Source of the DNA: Tieghemiomyces parasiticus | Taxonomy: Eukaryota > Kickxellomycota > Dimargaritomycetes > Dimargaritales > Dimargaritaceae | Direction of reading: 5' to 3' | Assembly: GCA_027575765.1 (NCBI GenBank) | Contig: JANBPT010000066.1 | Coordinates: forward strand, 22,195 to 86,194 | DNA length: 64,000 nt | Shown: positions 11,391 through 23,600 of the stretch, in pieces | Layout: each line of letters opens with the position of its first letter | Numbering within the stretch: the stretch's first letter is position 1 | The notes under the pieces: generated by a model | The model's input: the letters and a program-made list of their open reading frames with translations, nothing else | The model's database searches: none | What the model was told of the DNA's origin: nothing | Made by a program: the position numbers and the translations under genes

Positions 11391-13424
11391 CTATTGGTCC
11401 CGCGGTAGGAGACACATTTCACACTCGGATAGCATGGACGGGTTATGATAAGTACAGTGACGGCAGATCCAGTCTTCCCCGCGGTCGAAACCACCACCGC
11501 CTGAGGTGGCGGCGGCCTCAGCGGCCGACTTAGCAAACTCAGACTCAGCACCGCCGCCATCGCGGGCACCTCCGCCACTTGGCGTTCCGGCCGCTTCGCG
11601 CAGGAGAGTAGCGAGGTTCTGCCAGCCAGAGGTCGCCTCCAACTGGGCGTAGGTGACGGGGTCGCGAGTGGTGGCCACGCGGGCCAATAAGGCCAGCTCG
11701 TCCTTACCAAGCAGGTGGAGGTTAGCGACGTGAGTTAGTAGATGGAAGTCCGAGAGCTGACCCGGCACGGCTGCCACGGGAGAGGAGGTGTCGTCCGTCG
11801 CTAATGACTTGGGGAATAGGTGGCGGATCAGGGTGGCTTCGCTGACGTGGCCCTGGGTGGGTCGGTTACCGATAGGGAAGGGCTCGGGGGTGATGAACCG
11901 TGGGTCGGGTTGGTCGGGGAACCCGTGGGTAACAGTGGTGAGGAGGTACTCGACGGGGAATGTGGGCTTGGCGTTCTTGGACACGGTGACACCGTACTCA
12001 TTCTTGAACTTGTACAGAATATCCGGCACGTAGCGCGGCTTCACGGCCGGTTTGACTCGGATCTGGCCGGGGTCGACAGTGGGCTCGATAATGTCCGCGT
12101 CGCACATGGCCATGGCGGTGGTCGACATTTGGTACGCCGCAAGGTCGATCCCGCCCTCGCCGTTCCCGGACACCACGCACGTCACGAATTTGCTGCCAAA
12201 TCGGCCTGACGCGCTCCACCGGCACGGGTTCGGGTGGCGGAGCTGCATCTGGGCAGCAAACGTGCACTCCAGGGAGGTCATAAAATAGGTACCGACGTGC
12301 CGTTTGCACATGACTTTGCCTTGGCCCTCGCCGTCGTCGCTCAGGTCGGTGAAGATCATGCCCACCTTGGTCAATCCGCATAGCTCGGCCACCCGGTCTA
12401 CCTCATCCAGGCCGTCCCATGTCATGTCAGCCTTGATACCGTCTGTGGCATCGGTCTGCGGGGGTTCGACGATAGCCTCCACTACGGCCTGGACGCCTAG
12501 GGGAACCTTCAGGTAGGGCTCGTAGTGTCCGTAGAGGTATCCGAATCGCTGGGTGCCCGTCTGGCGCCAGAACTGAATGAACCGGTCGACAAGCTCGGCG
12601 GTGGCGAACGATAGGTGGTCCACGAACCGGAAGGCCTGACGTTGAAGTGTGATGGTGCTGGGCTGGCATTTGGTACAGATGCTGACGGGCCAAGCCGGGT
12701 GGCCCGCGGGGCAGGGCACCTTGACCTTGAAATCGGGTTCCTCGAGCGGGGGCGGGATCACCCGCTTGCCATCCTGGAGCTGACCGGCTCCGCGTGCCTG
12801 GATCGACACAGTGACACCCATTCCGTTGGGGTCGGCACCAACAGCGCGCATCGACGCCGTCTGCTGGCGAAGGTAGCTGTGGAAGGACAGGTGCTTGATG
12901 CCGTGTTCATCCAGGTATGCGGGGTCGTAGGGCTCGAGGGGCATGCAGTAGTCGCACATACCTTTGTCACTGTGCGTGCAGAACTTGGCGTCCCGCTCGC
13001 GCGGGATCAAACCCGGTTGGGACTCCAAGTAGGTGTCCACAGGTAGCTCGACAACGTTCGAGGTCGCGCTAGGTTCACCTGGGTGGCCGGCCACCGAGGA
13101 ACCAGGTGCAGGGTGGAGGACGCCGTCGGGCGTGATTCGAGTCGCACTAGCCTCGCCGCTTACGTTGGCCTCGTCCTCATCGCCGTCGATGGTGATTACC
13201 TCGGGTAACCGAGCGAATACCATATCGCCGTGCTGCAAGCCAAGGGGCTGTGATGAGTCGGTGGCTAGCGGTGACTGGTAAGTAGCGTCACGGTAGAACT
13301 TTGTCGAGCGGGTGAGCGAGGCATCCACAAACTGGGCCAGGGCCCGGCGCAGGTCGGTGAGGGTACACGGGGAGTCCACTTGAAGACGGTACATCCCCTC
13401 GCTGGTCCGGACGCGGACAATCAT
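11391..13424 (-). CDS. NPL4: Npl4, ubiquitin-binding cofactor of Cdc48/p97
   Basis: Npl4 pairs with Ufd1 to bring ubiquitinated substrates to Cdc48 for unfolding in ER-associated and nuclear degradation. The 677-residue intronless frame begins with a ubiquitin-like domain (MIVRVRTSEGMYRLQV). The zinc-finger region follows (CTHSDKGMCDYC, then HLSFHSYLRQ and a second Cys pair in SICTKCQPSTITLQRQ). Next is the large MPN-like NPL4 domain with FRFVDHLSF, QRFGYLYGHYEPY and the VKPRYVPDILY region. The last 25 residues form an NZF finger, WICRHCTYHNP then CEMCLLP, with spacing C-x2-C-x10-C-x2-C. Budding-yeast Npl4 lacks this finger while animal NPL4 has it, so the gene is of the animal-like, probably ancestral, form. 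It is divergent from USB1. Confidence 0.95.
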   Translation of the reverse strand: MIVRVRTSEGMYRLQVDSPCTLTDLRRALAQFVDASLTRSTKFYRDATYQSPLATDSSQPLGLQHGDMVFARLPEVITIDGDEDEANVSGEASATRITPDGVLHPAPGSSVAGHPGEPSATSNVVELPVDTYLESQPGLIPRERDAKFCTHSDKGMCDYCMPLEPYDPAYLDEHGIKHLSFHSYLRQQTASMRAVGADPNGMGVTVSIQARGAGQLQDGKRVIPPPLEEPDFKVKVPCPAGHPAWPVSICTKCQPSTITLQRQAFRFVDHLSFATAELVDRFIQFWRQTGTQRFGYLYGHYEPYLKVPLGVQAVVEAIVEPPQTDATDGIKADMTWDGLDEVDRVAELCGLTKVGMIFTDLSDDGEGQGKVMCKRHVGTYFMTSLECTFAAQMQLRHPNPCRWSASGRFGSKFVTCVVSGNGEGGIDLAAYQMSTTAMAMCDADIIEPTVDPGQIRVKPAVKPRYVPDILYKFKNEYGVTVSKNAKPTFPVEYLLTTVTHGFPDQPDPRFITPEPFPIGNRPTQGHVSEATLIRHLFPKSLATDDTSSPVAAVPGQLSDFHLLTHVANLHLLGKDELALLARVATTRDPVTYAQLEATSGWQNLATLLREAAGTPSGGGARDGGGAESEFAKSAAEAAATSGGGGFDRGEDWICRHCTYHNPSMLSECEMCLLPRDQ

Positions 13425-14050
13425 GGCTGGCCAAAGGGTGAAGTTTGAAACGGGTCAGCTGGGGGGGACTGGAAATGGAAGGATGCGACGTGTGTAGTCA
13501 AGGGGACGAGTGAGCTTGGTGTCGGACCTAGGGACCACTGTCGAGGTGGACAAGTGGTACGAAATTATGTGAGGATGACGGTGAAGTAATACAAACTGTC
13601 TTGACAAAGGTTGACCTGTACCGCACAGTCTTTGGAAGCATGTCTCTATCGCCAAAGTCTATGGACGGCGCGGGGATGTAGGGGAGAGTAGATGAGCAAG
13701 TCTCGCGCTGTGACGGGTGGTTGGGACGGCAACCAGGGTAGCCGTGATTTGTCAGACTGGAATTGCCCACATTCGCCCCTCCCCTCCTCTCTCTGCTGCG
13801 GAGGTTATTTCGGGGTTACAATTTCCATGCCATGGCCTCAGCCCATCTGTCCAGGCTAGGCCAATTGATGCCAGGGATATAACTGGGGGTGAGGTTGGCA
13901 AATGCGCCACGTAGCGCGCGATCTCGTACCGATACTTCACCACCAATCCTTGTGACGGCGTGTCTACCCGTACAGATGCCGGTCTGATCTAGTCGTCGAA
14001 CCTCGTTTAGACCGTTCACTGACCTACCCAATCCTACTCGCCCTGACGGC
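13425..14050. promoter_or_regulatory. Divergent promoter region between NPL4 and USB1
   Basis: A 626-bp spacer between two genes read in opposite directions, so it should contain both promoters. I see no clear TATA box or other named element, and no conserved small frame. Confidence 0.35.
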
Positions 14051-15037
14051 ATGCCACTACCGGGACTTGTTGACTACAGCAGCAGTGGCGAGGAGGAGGA
14101 ATCTTGCACCAGTACTAGGTCCGGCGGGACCGGGGATCGAAGCCGGGCATCCTCCAACTCACCCACCGCTATTTCCTCAGCGGTGACGTCACCCCCTGTC
14201 GGGTTATCGTCACTCTCACCCACCCTACTCTCTGCCAACTTCCAGCAGCTCTATCCGGAACGGAAGCGCAAGTGCGACGACCCGGCATATCATCAGGCGC
14301 GAGTCCGAATCCACCCGCACGTCGTTGGTAACTGGGCAGTCCATATTTACTTGGCAGTCCAACCTACCGAAGAGTTCGCCGACTTTATCGACCGACTTGT
14401 GACACGCGCGCAGTCTCTCACAGAAGTCCCGCTCCTCAGGCAGCTCCATACGGCTGGATCTACGGCGAGCCAGCAACCGGACCCAGCAACGGGCTACCAC
14501 ATCAGCCTCTGCCGCCCCGTCTTTCTCAAGGAATTCCAAATCGCACCCTTTGTCACCCACCTTCGTCAGGCCCTGGCTGACGAGGTTTGTCTGACTCTAG
14601 GTGGCCCGTTTCACCTCAGCTTCCAGTCGGTGACGTGGTTTGTCAATGATGAGCATCTGCGGTCTTTCCTGGCCCTAGAGGTCGGTATGGGCCACGCGGC
14701 GCTCCGTAGCTTGGTGGCGGTGGTAGATGGCGTGCTGCGACAGTACGGCTTGCCGACCTACTACGAAGAACCTCGCTTCCACATCAGTGTGGCTTCCGCC
14801 AACGACCCGGCGGCGATTGATGACTGCTTGGTGAGCAGGCTGCTTGGGCATGAGTCCGAAAAAGAGTCTACGTCACGTGGCATGGTCCTGACTTCCATAG
14901 ACGACTTTGAAGGGGAACTGGCCGAAGAGGCGGCGGCCCCGTATAGTGGCTTCGTGTTTGAAGTGGACGAGCTGGTGTGCCGAACTGGGAACCGCCATCA
15001 CACTCTACCCTTCACGAAAACTGCGACGCAGAGGTAG
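14051..15037 (+). CDS. USB1: U6 snRNA 3'-phosphodiesterase Usb1/Mpn1
   Basis: Usb1 trims the 3' oligo(U) tail of U6 snRNA in the nucleus and leaves a terminal phosphate that protects it. The 328-residue frame opens with LVDYSSSGEEEE, matching the family's usual N-terminus, followed by a Ser-rich linker. It then shows NWAVHIYLAV and the two tetrapeptide catalytic motifs of the 2H phosphoesterase superfamily: HIS at about residues 150-152 (GYHISL) and HIS at about 244-246 (RFHISV). Both His and both Ser are present, so the enzyme should be active. The FLALEV and YYEEPRFH segments are also typical. Its length is close to that of animal USB1 plus a short N-terminal extension. Confidence 0.93.
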   Translation: MPLPGLVDYSSSGEEEESCTSTRSGGTGDRSRASSNSPTAISSAVTSPPVGLSSLSPTLLSANFQQLYPERKRKCDDPAYHQARVRIHPHVVGNWAVHIYLAVQPTEEFADFIDRLVTRAQSLTEVPLLRQLHTAGSTASQQPDPATGYHISLCRPVFLKEFQIAPFVTHLRQALADEVCLTLGGPFHLSFQSVTWFVNDEHLRSFLALEVGMGHAALRSLVAVVDGVLRQYGLPTYYEEPRFHISVASANDPAAIDDCLVSRLLGHESEKESTSRGMVLTSIDDFEGELAEEAAAPYSGFVFEVDELVCRTGNRHHTLPFTKTATQR

Positions 15038-17885
15038 GCCGGTACCGCAATTAATGGGCCGCTGAATCACCCTACCTCAATGGCAATGGTGCACCCGGGA
15101 TTTCCCATTACGTGGTCTATGCGTAATTTATAACGTGTCTGGCAAAGTCAGGATTAGGAAATCACCTGCCTGTGAAAAGTAACACTGCTCTACAACTGGC
15201 ACCTGGTGCGCCCGGTAGGTCCAGGACCCACCTGTTTTCCCCACGTCGCGCCAAATATGCTCCTATTTCCTCCGCTCCTGTGAAGGACAGTGAAAGCAGT
15301 CACCTTTTGTGGTAGGTGGAAGCGTAAGCCAAGGAATGTAAGTAATAAAGAGGAGGGTTGGCTAACCCTAATTGGAGCTTTACTTGATACCTTATATAAG
15401 GCAGCGGCCTGTGGCTTTGGCCTTGTCAGTCAGTGCTAGTGTAGAGAACAATGGAAGCGTAAGGAAGTATGGCAAGCGCCGTTCGAAAGGGACTGGCCTA
15501 AGTGACTGCGATGGGTTTTAGGAATCAGGTAGTAGAATTGACAATTGTTCTAGCTACGAGCATGAGTGGCGGTCGTGAGGATGTGGCGGGGTCGGGAGTG
15601 GCTGCCTGCTTGTGCATGGTGGCAAGGTAGTTCTAGGCGACCACACTGGCTTAAACCTTCTCAAATCAACCGCCTACGTTGGATATATGAAATTTCTGCC
15701 CAGCTACCGGCCCTTTTGACCTCGTCGAGCAGAAAGTTTCGACTCCTAGCCATGGATGGTACCGCACAATGGAGCTCCAAAGTTGGCCTGTCATGATCAA
15801 CACATCAAAGCGATATAGGGGAGTTATAGAGGATATTCTACACCAGGCTCCGTACTTTAAGGCTTTGTGAGAGTTGGTGAATCCTCTCCGATCCCGTATC
15901 TTCACGGCCGGTAAGCTCAGGTATTAAACTTAACTTTGCAAGATAGTGCAGTAGGGTGCCATGACTAACTGACTGTCAATGCAGTACTTTGGCGATTTCT
16001 TGACCCACATGTCTCTGCGGTATAAAAGCTACTGAAGTGGCCGTACAAGACATCACCTCTATCCCCTCCCATGCTAAATCACCCCTAGCGCAAACCGAAC
16101 CTCTCTGACATCTAGTTTAACGCAGCCTCTATTTAATACCATACCTTCCTCTACCCGGTGAATTTGACCGCTCCCAGCCTAATCGCCCCGTCCGTCGCGG
16201 TACTTGTGTGAGTGATTTGCCCAGCTTATCGTACGAAAACGCTCTTGCCATTTAAACTACACGATGGCGCTTATCGTTTTTATCTCCTAGTAGAAGGGTA
16301 TCATGGCTACGCCTCCGGGCTAGGCGCCGGCACGTAACTAGGTTAGCGAATTACCTGGGAAGCACCGTTCTACTGTAGCGGATAAGTAGGGGTGTCCTAT
16401 GAAATGAATTGCTTATTTATTCCAAGCACGGACTTGACTCCTTGGGTCGAGGGTCGCCGGAGTTTAAGTACGCGCTACTGGTCAACCTCAGGACCGTTCT
16501 TAGTTCGGGGGGTAAATTAGGTCGCCCGCGGGGTTGGGATCAAGTTTAGGTTCAGCAGGCGTGTTTAAGTTAGTTTTGCGGATTGCCTGTGCGTCCTCCA
16601 CATGTAAATCCGCCTTCATGATCGACGTGGAAGGCGGCGGCCCTTTCCCGTAGAGGCAGCCGTCTCTTTCCGATTGCACGACGTTCTCACACACAACCCT
16701 TCACACTCGTTGACTGCTCAGCTGTGTGTCGCTAACGTTAATTCTTGTGGTGTATTGTTTAATAGTATTTTACAGCTTAATAAGTCATCATCCTGCGCAA
16801 TCATCGTGGGGGGGCAATGGACTGCATCGTGTGGATCCTGGGGGTGCACGTCCTGCATGTACCTGGTCAGTTCTAGGTGGCAGAGCCTGGCCCTGTAGAA
16901 ATCATCATATTTCAGCGTATGCCTGACATGTGACGGGAGAGCTACACCTATACTGCCCCACTGCGTGGTCCTGTATCAGTGACCTGGTCCACTTTCTCAG
17001 ATAGTTTTTAGCCTAGCGTTATATGGTCGCTCCAATCGGATAGCGCCATTTCGCATATCGACCCAAGTGGGGTGGTACTTTCATACCACCACTGGCACTG
17101 TGGCAGCACACCTCTTCGTACTTATCTACCTGGGTATTTACTGAGAAGAGGATGGTCAGGGAGACATCCTATGGAATCGTGTCACCAGCATAAGTCGCGT
17201 ATACGAATAGAGCGAACGAAGGAGGGCGGCTTAGGCCATTTAAATCGCTGCGTCATGGACAATGGCGTAACCCTGGGGAGCAATTGATAAGGGAGACACA
17301 TAGCTTACTGAGGGAGGTTCGCAGGTAGAGTGGTTTGGGAGAATGATTTCTGCCTGCCCTTTTCCCGCGCATAAGCGCCTCGCTAAATCTGGACCCTGCT
17401 GCTTTCTGGTGACCACTTTCACATTCATCGGGCAGGGTGGAGGTTTCAGGTGCCAGATTAGTTTCCTGCCTCCTAGCGCATATTTAGCCCCCGCCTCCCT
17501 CCTGTCGGCCGCTCCGCTCCACTCTCTGCTCCTTTCACTTTAGCTTCCAGGGCTTATTCCTTCCGCTTGCCCTGTCATTGGCGTTCCTCGCATTCTTATT
17601 CCATGCCTTTCCTCCACGGCTGATAGCCCCTGCCCAGTGCATTAGACACCTGGGGCCTCTCGTGCGATCCCACCCAGTACGTGCAATCCCGTCTCCACCT
17701 GCCGCAGTCCTGCGCGACGTCACGCCCCCTCGCTGAGACTCACCCTACGGACACTCTATCGACACCTGACGTAGTAGCTCCCCGATAGCCTATCTTAAGC
17801 AGTCCGGAAGGTCTCCCTCGGTGTCGACTTAGCCAACGGCACTGCTTCCGACCTGCTCGCATCACCCCCCCCTCCGGCTTTCGAC
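15038..17885. other. Gene-poor spacer upstream of the tandem-START gene
   Basis: About 2.8 kb. There are TATA-like elements near 15395 (TTATATAAGG) and 16021 (GTATAAAAGC) with no convincing gene after either. The last 400 bases or so are strongly pyrimidine-rich and form the leader of the next gene. Confidence 0.4.
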
Positions 17886-20694
17886 ATGGCCGACCTACGC
17901 CCTGCAGTCCAGCCCAGCATCGTGATCGACTCCGTAACGATCCCGCCGACACTCGCCCTGGCTGTCCTGATTCTGGCCCCCATCCCGACCCTCTACACAC
18001 TCAACACCTCTCTCCTGCAATACCCGCTCGACAGCATCCACTACGCCCTCTTCCAGCTCATCTTTATTATTGCTATTCCGGCACTCTTGCACGGGCTCTT
18101 GGGATGCGTGGACGGTACTGTGCCCCGGGTCAGTTCCCGCGAGAAGAGCCTCACCGCGGTGACCGAACCCAAGCCCGAGGCTGCGGCAGCTTCGACTACC
18201 TCGTCGCGTTCAACTGACACCGCGCCCCTAGCCCCTGATGCCCCTGAGACCAGTCGGAGAGCCTCTGTTCAGGCCCACTCTAATCTGCCTACAAACTCAT
18301 TGCTGCGTAACTCGGTCGCCGTTGTCGTGCCTTCCCAAGTTATCCAACCGACCGTCCTGGCCCCGCCACGCCCCCCTTCTCCGGTGCCGGTGGCTACTGC
18401 GACCTTGGCTCCGCCGACCGTACCGGATAAGACCCCACGGCCTCGTACCCCGCCCGTCATCAAGAAGGAACGCCGCCAAGTTATCAAGCCCACCCGGCCG
18501 GTGGCTCCACCGCACCGCTATACGGCTCAATGCGCGCAGATGAAGGCCGAGCTGCTACAGTTAGTGGACAAAACCTCCGGGGACAAGACCGTTTGGAACC
18601 CCATTTTGGACCGACAGGACCCCTTCCCACTTCAGGTGTATCAAAAGTGTGGAGCAGATTTGGGATTCAAAATGGAGGCCGTACTTAACAGTACCGCAGC
18701 CACCGCATTTGACCTCCTGGCCGACGCTACCCGGCGGCCCACGTGGGACGACATGTGTGATACGGTACGGGTCATTGAAGCACTGGACGGCGCCCCAGAT
18801 TTGGCGACGGCCACGCCGGACAACCCTCTCGCGACCACCCGAATCCAGTACGTACGCACCAAGCCCGTCTGGCCCACTTCCGCACGCGACGTGGTCCTTC
18901 TCTCGCTTAACTGCCGTTTGGATGACGGCCGTTACATGAGCGTCACCCAAAGCGTCAGTCACCCTGACTGTCCCGAATACAAGGATGAGGGGTATGTGCG
19001 TATGTCAGCCGGGGTGTCGGGCCAGATCGTCACCCCACTGCCGGTGGCCGACGGCCAGGGCCCCCGGTGTCGAGTGATCCAAATTGCCGACGGTAATCCC
19101 GGAGGCTGGATCCCGCAGTCTGTTGTACGATTCGTAGCAACCAAGGCTATGCCCCAATCCTTTGTCAAGGTCGCCAAACAGATCGAGAAGCTACCACCGC
19201 AATCCGAGTCGAACCTTCTTCCCCCACCAACGACAGAGACTCCTGAGCTCTCGGAAGATGACGTGTCTACGGAAGCGGTTGTCCAGGTGGAACCGGCCAG
19301 CCTCTCGTCCCCGGCCCCATCGACAGTAAACTTGGCCCCTAAGGAACCTGGTAAGCCACTAGGAGTCAACAAAGGCCGTCCAGCAGGTCTAGCCAATTCT
19401 CTGAGCCCCTCCTAGACCGGGCAGTCACAGCTACTTCCTCATCCTTAATAATTAACGCCCTCTATCTCCGCGCCACGGGTCTCGCTAAATTATTTCTCTA
19501 CCAGATGATTCCCTCACGCAGGATAGTGACACACTTGTCACCGATCTACTAGCCATGACAGATGCTCCGCTCGACGACCCCACCTGGAAACTCATTTTCG
19601 ACCAAACCACGCCGCGCCTCCTGCGGGTATACCAAAAGGTGGGCTCACCGTATTGTTTCAAAACAATAGGAATCCTGGAGAACAGTCCTTACACCGTGTT
19701 TGACCTCACTGCCGACGTCGCACGCCGGCCCGAGTGGGACGAGCTGTGCGCTGAGGCCCGCGTCTTGAAGGATCTGGACGCCGACCGCTACACCCCACCG
19801 CGCACCCGACTGCAGTATATCCGCACCAAACCAATCTGGCCCACCTCGAGCCGCGACATGTGTGTCTTCGCCCATAACCGCGCTTTACCGAATGGCCGGC
19901 TTATGACGGTATCGCGCAGCGTCGACGACCCGGCCGCCACCTTCCCCGGTGTGGACTGCCCGGCGGCCAACCAACACGGGAACGTGCGCATGCAGGTCGA
20001 CATTGCCGGCTTAGTCATCTCCCCGGAGCCCCCACTGACCACAGTGGATGCTGACGGGCGGCCTATGACCCTCGCACGCTGCCGCATGGTTCAGATTCTC
20101 AACGGTGACCCGCAAGGGTGGATCCCCAAGAGCGTCACAACGTATGTAGCCACCAAAGCCGTGCCTGCCACCCTCAAAAGCCTAAACGAGACCATGCGCC
20201 GCCTTCCGGTGCAGACGGCCTCCGCACTGCTGCCCAGCACGGCCCCGCTACCGCATCCGGTGACCCCAGCTGAACCCACATCACCAATTACTCCAGCTCC
20301 CACCCCACCCTTGTCCGCCGCCGAACCCAGCCCGGCCTCTCCTGCATCTTCCGCCACAGCCTTGGTCAAGCCGGTTGCCCAGTCTGGGCCGCTCGTGACC
20401 ACCCGTGCTCAGCACGCCGATTTGGCCCGCCGCTTCACGTCAGAGGAACTGGTGGACAAGATTATCAGCTTGGAAAACCGCATCGTCAAGATCACCGAGG
20501 AAAACAACTCTCTGCTGAGGAAAGCCCTCGAAATTGACACGTCGTCGGACCATAGCCAGACCCTCACCAAGCGGGGTATACGGTCCATGTTTGGCAAATG
20601 GACCTGGGTCAAGCCATTCCTCCGTTGGATCGGTCCGCTGGTGGCCGCCAGTATCTGGACACTGGTATTGCCCAGGTGGAGCCGACGCTTGTAA
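17886..20694 (+). CDS. Tandem START-domain protein anchored at both ends, 884 residues
   Basis: Model: exons 17886-19350 and 19505-20694. The 154-bp intron starts GTAAGC and ends in a pyrimidine tract plus CCAG. It joins in phase (KEP then DDSLTQDSD) and makes one protein from two open frames that look like separate genes. Order: two hydrophobic segments at about 20-40 and 50-73 (membrane hairpin); Pro/Thr-rich linker; START domain 1 at about 212-440; a short acidic linker; START domain 2 at about 495-726; Pro-rich linker; a coiled coil at about 803-835 (ELVDKIISLENRIVKITEEN); and a C-terminal transmembrane segment (FLRWIGPLVAASIWTLVL) followed by basic residues. The START copies align along their length, including YVRTKPVWPTSARDVV against YIRTKPIWPTSSRDMC. 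START domains bind one lipid. Two anchors suggest action at a membrane contact site, which is inference. Two adjacent genes is the alternative. Confidence 0.75.
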
Positions 20695-23600
20695 GCGACG
20701 ATAGGCGTACGCAAATAGGATGGCGCGAACAGAGCCGGGCCCCTGTTTCCCATTTGCAATCAGCCCTACACATAAAAGGGGGAACACGGTCAACCAGTTT
20801 CATTCGCATCGACGTTGCCTTAGTTTCCCTGTTTCAGCAGCATACGTGCACCTACTGTCGAAACTTTTTACAACGCAACTAGATGCCGCCAATGTTTATT
20901 ATAATACTACTCACGATCACCTGTCTCTGAACTGGTCAGCCCGCTTATTTGAAATGTTTTTATTTATGTCACATAGCGCCGATGAGGCCATACTGATATG
21001 GGCGGCTGACCCGCGGAAGTGAGAGCTTACAGTAAATAGCAAGAAAATTAGAGTCAACCGCTCCCTTAAATCGATCCACCTGCCTCTAGACCAGCGAGGC
21101 AGCACCGTATAGTGGTAGGATTCAACCGAAGAAGAAGAAGAAAAAAGGAACAAGAAGAAGAGGGAAGGGTGATGAAACCACCGTGGCTTCTGATGGCCCG
21201 GGTGACAGTCAGTCGCTAGTGATTAGGGTCGCCAGGGTGATTTAAACGGCGGTGGCAACCACACCCGGTCGCGGGCCGCATTGGGGAGTGACAGTCCCGG
21301 CGGATCACTCCTTCCGGGTTCACCCACCCATTGTCCCCAGTCCCTCCCCCCTCCACTCATAATGAAAGCGCCGCACGTTGGTATGTTTGTGAGAGAGAGG
21401 GCGTGAGGAGGGGGGCTGGTAGGATACAGTGGGGTTGGTGGAAGGTGGCACTGGGCTGAGATGGCATTTAACTGACGAATCTGACCAGCCGCTTAAGGGC
21501 AGGGTAAGATGTGGGGCGGATTTAATCGGTGCGCTATTCGCCTGACCTTATAATTAGATCAGCCATCTGCAATGTGTACCCATCTGCATCCGAAATCCAA
21601 TTAGCCCCGGTCCATACCTTAACCCTGCCGAAGCCTGGTCAACTAGGCCCCCGGCGCCGCGAGTGGCGGCCATGGTTGAGCCTTCGCCGCGAGTAGGCCA
21701 GATCGATCTACTGGTGATGATACTGTTTAATACGCAACTGCTTAGGCTGGCCAATAAGAGTACCATGATGCCTTTGCCGTTGGTTGAGCCGTACCGTTCA
21801 GCTAGGCAAGGGGCCGGTGTATTCGCAGTCGGGGCAGCATTGTTCGAGACTCAGTTGCCCCTGTGGCAGTTAATACGACAATGACTTTTTTCGGTAGCGT
21901 CGACCAGTAAAACAATGCGGATCCAACACGGCGAAATGAAGTGGCTGGAGCCAGACCCACTAATTAATGTTGACAGCCATGCCCCACCTAGCTGTTGTAT
22001 AGGAACAGCTGCCGTATAGTGGGGCTCGGACCTATCTTTTCAATAAAGTAGACCCACGCTACGGATGCAGGTGCTGTAGGGCTCAATCCGTACGCCATGT
22101 ACTACACGTACGTTCCACCGGAAGAAAACTGACATGGTGGGCATGGGACGTAGACCGAGGGATCGCTGAGCGAGCCGATAGCTCCATACCGAGGCTTGGG
22201 CCAATTGTGCAGTCTGCTGAATGACTGAAAAGAAGGAGGGCGGGGCACTACGTAAACCTCCTGATGTGCCCGCCCCGCCCTCCCCCCTCAAACCACATCC
22301 CGTGGCGATTCTTAACGCAGGGGATTTGTGAGCCAACCGGTCCCACAGAATTACACTCGCTCAAATCGGCTTGTTTACACACCGACAGTGCAAATAGGCA
22401 ACTGATCGGTAAATCGTAAACAATGCTGGTGGGTTGAGCCTGTAACCAGGCTAGTGTAAACAGATAAACCCAGTCAACGTAGGCTGGCTAACCATCAGAC
22501 GCTATTCTACACGACACACACATTCCGAATCTGCAAACATTGATTACTGTACTCATATGGTGGCCGGTGAGTGCGGTGCTATAAGGTAGTGGGACATGAG
22601 TTGTGGTGAGATGGATTGGTGCCATGCGATCAGTAGCCCAAATCGTACCTCGCTATCTAAAGAAAACGTGCATCGCGGGCGCTCCATGGAAAACAGTATC
22701 AATAACAACCTGCGCCATTGGCGCTAATCCACCCTGTCCCGCTCTCCCTCATTTTCAATACAACTATCTGCACCAGCCACCTATTCAGATTCAGGTAGGG
22801 AAGCTTGCCCTGCGACCGTAATAATCAATGCCCCACATTCTTCCCAACGATTGAGACCGCGCGAAACTGTCCGGGCGCCAGAGTGAACGGTATCTACGAC
22901 ACTTTCTTTGTTTACATAACGGCATCACGGCGCACTGGTATTACGAGGGTGGTGGTGGTAGTCTAAGCGAATGAAAGAGAGTATGGGGTGGACAAAGACG
23001 TGGAGGTAGGGAGCACAGGGGAAGAACGGGTACGCGGTGTGGGTGAAGGATGGCGACAGTGACGGCAGGAGTACCGATTGCAACCTACACTATAGTCTGC
23101 ACCCAAGCCTGTGTCATCGTGCCAAGCAGCTTCCGCCAACCCAGAAAAGCTGTCGGTATGACTATCACGCCAATGCAGGGTAATGCAGCTATCATCTGGT
23201 GAGAGAGTAGTGCTGCTCTGAATTGCCACACCCGTCAACACACAGGGAGAGGCAATCATATAAAGTACGGGGGTCCCGGCCGGCCATCGACGCTTTGTAT
23301 CACATTTCATCGAGGCACCCCAGCCCAAGTTAAACCACACCAGATTTACACAATTTAATCATAGGACGACCTCCCACTTGCTAGCCTAACCGCCTGAACG
23401 TATTCATTTCGGCCTTGTAACTGTCGTCGGCACCGTCTAAACGTTGTCTAAGCATTCTGCCAGGCGCCATTCGCCACTGTCACCGACCTGCCACCGTGCA
23501 CCACTCCTAGTAACTCTTCAGATCATACTACTCCCCATAGCATTGTCTCCTGCCTAGCCTCTGCGGCTGAACACCCCACCCCGCCGCCTCTGCACACCCC

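Noticed and set aside
19555..20694. Second START gene with its own ATG at 19555
   Set aside because: An in-phase intron joins it to the upstream frame, and the extra 17 residues gained upstream of this ATG align with the lead-in of the first START domain, so this ATG is more likely internal. Two genes is kept only as the alternative.
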